This document shows positions 39,878 to 41,641 of a DNA stretch of 41,641 nucleotides, piece by piece. The translations under genes were made by a program, and so were the position numbers. This DNA comes from Cryobacterium tepidiphilum (GTDB lineage: Bacteria > Actinomycetota > Actinomycetes > Actinomycetales > Microbacteriaceae). The DNA lies in assembly GCF_003716325.1 (NCBI RefSeq), contig NZ_RDSR01000027.1, positions 1-41,641 on the forward strand, in the 5' to 3' direction. Numbering within the stretch: position 1 is the stretch's first letter; every line of letters begins with the position of its first letter. The notes below the pieces were generated by a model, which saw only the letters and a list, made by a program, of their open reading frames with translations, ran no database searches and was not told the origin of the DNA.

Positions 39878-40918
39878 ATGCCTTCGCCTGATGACGATTC
39901 ACGCGCCTCGGAGTTCAGCCACGCCTTCGCTTGGGCGGCGCGCCAGGTCGACGCCGGGATCCTGCCGACGGCCGTACTCGGCATCGCCTCCTCCACCGGC
40001 ACACTCGCGCTTGAGGCGTTCGGTGCGAGCGGTTCGCGTGCGGCATCCGCTGACGATCATTACCCCTTGTTCTCCATCACCAAACCGCTCGTCGCATTGA
40101 CGGCCCTGCGCGCGGTCGAGCGCGGTCTGCTGTCGCTCACGGCGCCGCTGGCACAGGCGGTTCCCGGTTTCGGGTCCGGCCGCAATGACGTGGTGCGCCT
40201 GCACCACCTGCTCACGCACACCTCGGGAATCGGCGAGCCGCCGCTGGACACGCCGAAGGGGCTGCTCCCGTCGCTGCTCCAGGGCGACATGGACTTCACC
40301 GCTGGCACCATGTCGCGCTACTCGAGCATCGCCTTCGCCGGGGTGCAGGCCCTCGTCGAACAGGCGACCGGCACCTCACTTGAGCATGAGCTTGCGACTC
40401 TGGCAGCGGATGCCGGCATGCCGGGCTTGACCTTCGATGTCTCCTGCAACCCGCATCCGGTGTTCGACGCCGCCGAGCAGGGCCTGGACTACCCGGCGTT
40501 CCAGCAACTCAGACACCCAGGGGCCGGGCTCTACGCGACAGCGGACGACATGCTCGCGCTCGGGAGCGCCCTGCTGCGGAACGACGGCGACGTCGTGCAC
40601 CCGTCGACGGTCTCGGCGATGCTGCGGCCGCGCACGGGGGGCCTGCCCAAGCTCGAACCGTACCCCGTGGAGCGCGGACAGGACTGGGGCCTCGGCTGGA
40701 ACCTGCGCCACTCGGCGCCGGGCCTCTTGGAAACGCGTGTCTACGGGCATGGTGGGTGGGCGGGCACCGAGTTCTGGATCTACCCGGAGCTCGACGTGTG
40801 CTTCGTGCTGCTCACCAACATCGCGAGCCCCGGCCGTCTCGGCCTGGATATCGACCAGCTGCACAATGCCGTCGTCGCCGGTGTCGCCGGTGTCGCCGGC
40901 GTCACCGGCCCAGCGTGA
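39878..40918 (+). CDS. Serine hydrolase, class C beta-lactamase/DD-peptidase-like
   Basis: 346 residues. The catalytic SxxK motif is SITK (Ser66, Lys69) in YPLFSITKPLVALTALRAV; the second motif is Tyr in SRYSSIAFAGVQALVEQ; the third is HGG in VYGHGGWAGTEFWIYP. HHLLTHTSGI is typical of the family, which includes beta-lactamases, esterases and D-aminopeptidases. No signal peptide is seen, so a cytoplasmic esterase or amidase is more likely than a drug-resistance enzyme. The C-terminus is a short 9-bp tandem repeat encoding (VAG)3. It diverges from the beta-galactosidase operon and shares the region with the LacI-type operators. Confidence 0.87.
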   Translation: MPSPDDDSRASEFSHAFAWAARQVDAGILPTAVLGIASSTGTLALEAFGASGSRAASADDHYPLFSITKPLVALTALRAVERGLLSLTAPLAQAVPGFGSGRNDVVRLHHLLTHTSGIGEPPLDTPKGLLPSLLQGDMDFTAGTMSRYSSIAFAGVQALVEQATGTSLEHELATLAADAGMPGLTFDVSCNPHPVFDAAEQGLDYPAFQQLRHPGAGLYATADDMLALGSALLRNDGDVVHPSTVSAMLRPRTGGLPKLEPYPVERGQDWGLGWNLRHSAPGLLETRVYGHGGWAGTEFWIYPELDVCFVLLTNIASPGRLGLDIDQLHNAVVAGVAGVAGVTGPA

Positions 40919-40993
40919 GCGGTGACACCGCGGAGGCGTGAAGCGTCGACCGTCGCGAGCTTGTCTCCCTTGGCATTACTCCCAGCGCCTAGG

Positions 40994-41011
40994 CCCCTGC
41001 CCCTGCCCCTG
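40994..41011. repeat. Three copies of CCCCTG
   Basis: CCCCTG repeated three times without error, in the gap between the serine hydrolase and the second DUF222 gene. It is a short relative, in length class and C/T/G content, of the CACCTG array at 6445. Confidence 0.85.
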
Positions 41012-41021
41012 CGGTCACTCC

Positions 41022-41056
41022 TCCACAGGGGGCACCTGCCGAGGACTTGTCCACAG
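41022..41056. promoter_or_regulatory. TCCACAG pair upstream of the DUF222 gene, one inside a DnaA-box-like 9-mer
   Basis: TCCACAG occurs at 41022-41028 and 41050-41056, and the second is part of TTGTCCACA (41047-41055), the actinobacterial DnaA-box consensus. Only one full box is present, so this is not an origin. Confidence 0.4.
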
Positions 41057-41105
41057 ATTGTCGTCTGTAGCTTCTAATGTCGGTGGCTGCTGCGATCATT
41101 GAGGC

Positions 41106-41641
41106 ATGCTCAGCATAGAAGCTGTCTACACAGGCCTCACCGGCACCCTCGCCGGCCACGCGCTCACGGCCGCGTCCTTCGACCAGGTCCCCGACGCGGA
41201 GCTCGAGGCGACGATGGCCGTGATGACGGCGCACCAGCGGATGGTGGAGGCCCACGTCGCGTTGGGGGCGGCGGCGCTCGCGAAACGGTCGGCTCCGGAG
41301 CTCGGGCAGAACGGGCTCGCGTGGCGGAAGGGCCACGCGTCGCCGGAGGCGTGGCTGCAGACGATTTCCGGCTCCTCCAAGACCGCCGCCCGCCGGCAAG
41401 TGGCCGTGGGCCGAATGATGGCCGAGGCCGAAGCGGCCCGGAACCTCAACGAGCAAGCCCAGGAGCACCCCGAGGACGAGGTCCTGGCCCGGCTCGCCAT
41501 CGACGCGCGGCCGTGGCATGCGGCGCTCGGGGACGCGGTCGCGGCCGGGCGAATCGGCGCGGAGACCGCCGCCGGGATCCGGCACGGCCTCGGCGAACCG
41601 GCCGAGGGCGTCACCGAACAGGCGTTGGCTGAGGCGTTGGC
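41106..41641 (+). CDS. DUF222 / 13E12-repeat family protein, N-terminal part (runs off the window)
   Basis: 178 codons are visible, open to the window end. The DUF222 helical region is clear: LTAASFDQVPDAELEATMAVMTAHQRMVEAHVALGAAALAKRSAPELG, then WLQTISGSSKTAARRQVAVGRMMAEAEA and WHAALGDAVAAGRIGAETAAGIRHGLG, matching the spacing of the gene at 696-2087. The C-terminal HNH domain would lie outside. GATCAT, 6 nt and ATG form a leaderless-like start, with GAGG also directly before the ATG. Several frames on the opposite strand are shadows. Confidence 0.85.
   Translation, partial: MLSIEAVYTGLTGTLAGHALTAASFDQVPDAELEATMAVMTAHQRMVEAHVALGAAALAKRSAPELGQNGLAWRKGHASPEAWLQTISGSSKTAARRQVAVGRMMAEAEAARNLNEQAQEHPEDEVLARLAIDARPWHAALGDAVAAGRIGAETAAGIRHGLGEPAEGVTEQALAEAL

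Noticed and set aside
39878..40918. Clinically relevant beta-lactamase
   Set aside because: SxxK is present but there is no signal peptide, and the family is dominated by esterases and peptidases.
41047..41055. Replication origin
   Set aside because: A single TTGTCCACA, with no cluster of boxes, no AT-rich unwinding stretch and no dnaA/dnaN nearby.

Overview
The window comes from a high-GC actinobacterium, most likely a member of the Microbacteriaceae (inference). The grounds are strong G/C bias at third codon positions, frequent GTG starts, F420-type and LytR-CpsA-Psr proteins, LAXTG wall-anchor signals, 13E12/DUF222 HNH genes, a pheA-serS neighbourhood, a GapB-type GAPDH, and many promoters where a TANNNT box lies 6-7 nt before the start codon (leaderless mRNA). 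No phage, plasmid, insertion sequence, CRISPR array or rRNA is seen. The region looks chromosomal, with core genes mixed with niche genes.

Layout. 1-625: end of an LAXTG-anchored surface protein. 0.7-2.1 kb: a DUF222/HNH gene. 2.2-5.3 kb: a SnoaL-like protein, converging on an apparent operon (SDR, TDT-family transporter, cupin-monooxygenase fusion). 5.4-8.1 kb: a stand-alone 5'-3' exonuclease diverging from a rifampicin-monooxygenase-like flavoprotein. The flavoprotein promoter carries a near-perfect rifamycin-associated element (RAE), and a perfect ten-copy hexamer array lies just upstream. 8.1-10.4 kb: a glycine-rich, multi-IPT, LAHTG-anchored surface protein. 10.5-19.9 kb: core genes gapB, a GNAT, tRNA-Ser(GCU), two paralogous LCP wall-polymer transferases separated by tRNA-Ser(UGA), a HAD phosphatase, serS, a lipid-kinase-like gene and pheA. 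20-24.3 kb: a nitroreductase pair, pgm, and a secreted amidase-like protein. A palindrome-rich gap with 58-bp direct repeats separates the last two.

24.6-31.2 kb: a DHA2 drug exporter, a VanY-like DD-carboxypeptidase, an F420-type oxidoreductase, an orphan beta-class DNA methyltransferase, a small GNAT, a lipoate ligase with the accessory domain first, and a lipase-like hydrolase. 31.2-41 kb: an MFS_3 exporter under a MarR-like palindrome with no marR gene beside it, a LacI regulator divergent from an ABC exporter, a 128-aa unknown, a 49-aa membrane protein, a Gfo/Idh plus GH42 beta-galactosidase operon, a serine beta-lactamase-like hydrolase, and the start of a second DUF222 gene.

How parts may work together. 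(1) The RAE-rox unit looks like an inducible rifamycin-inactivation gene. (2) The LacI protein has three candidate GGAAAGCGC-type operators in the window, at the ABC gene and upstream of the beta-galactosidase operon, suggesting a local sugar regulon. (3) Two LCP proteins, a VanY-type peptidase, a secreted amidase-like protein and two LAXTG proteins form an envelope theme. (4) serS sits beside two serine tRNA genes. The most distinctive features beyond the genes are the RAE with its hexamer array, the recurrent leaderless-start signature, the LacI operators, and two families of palindromic intergenic repeats.
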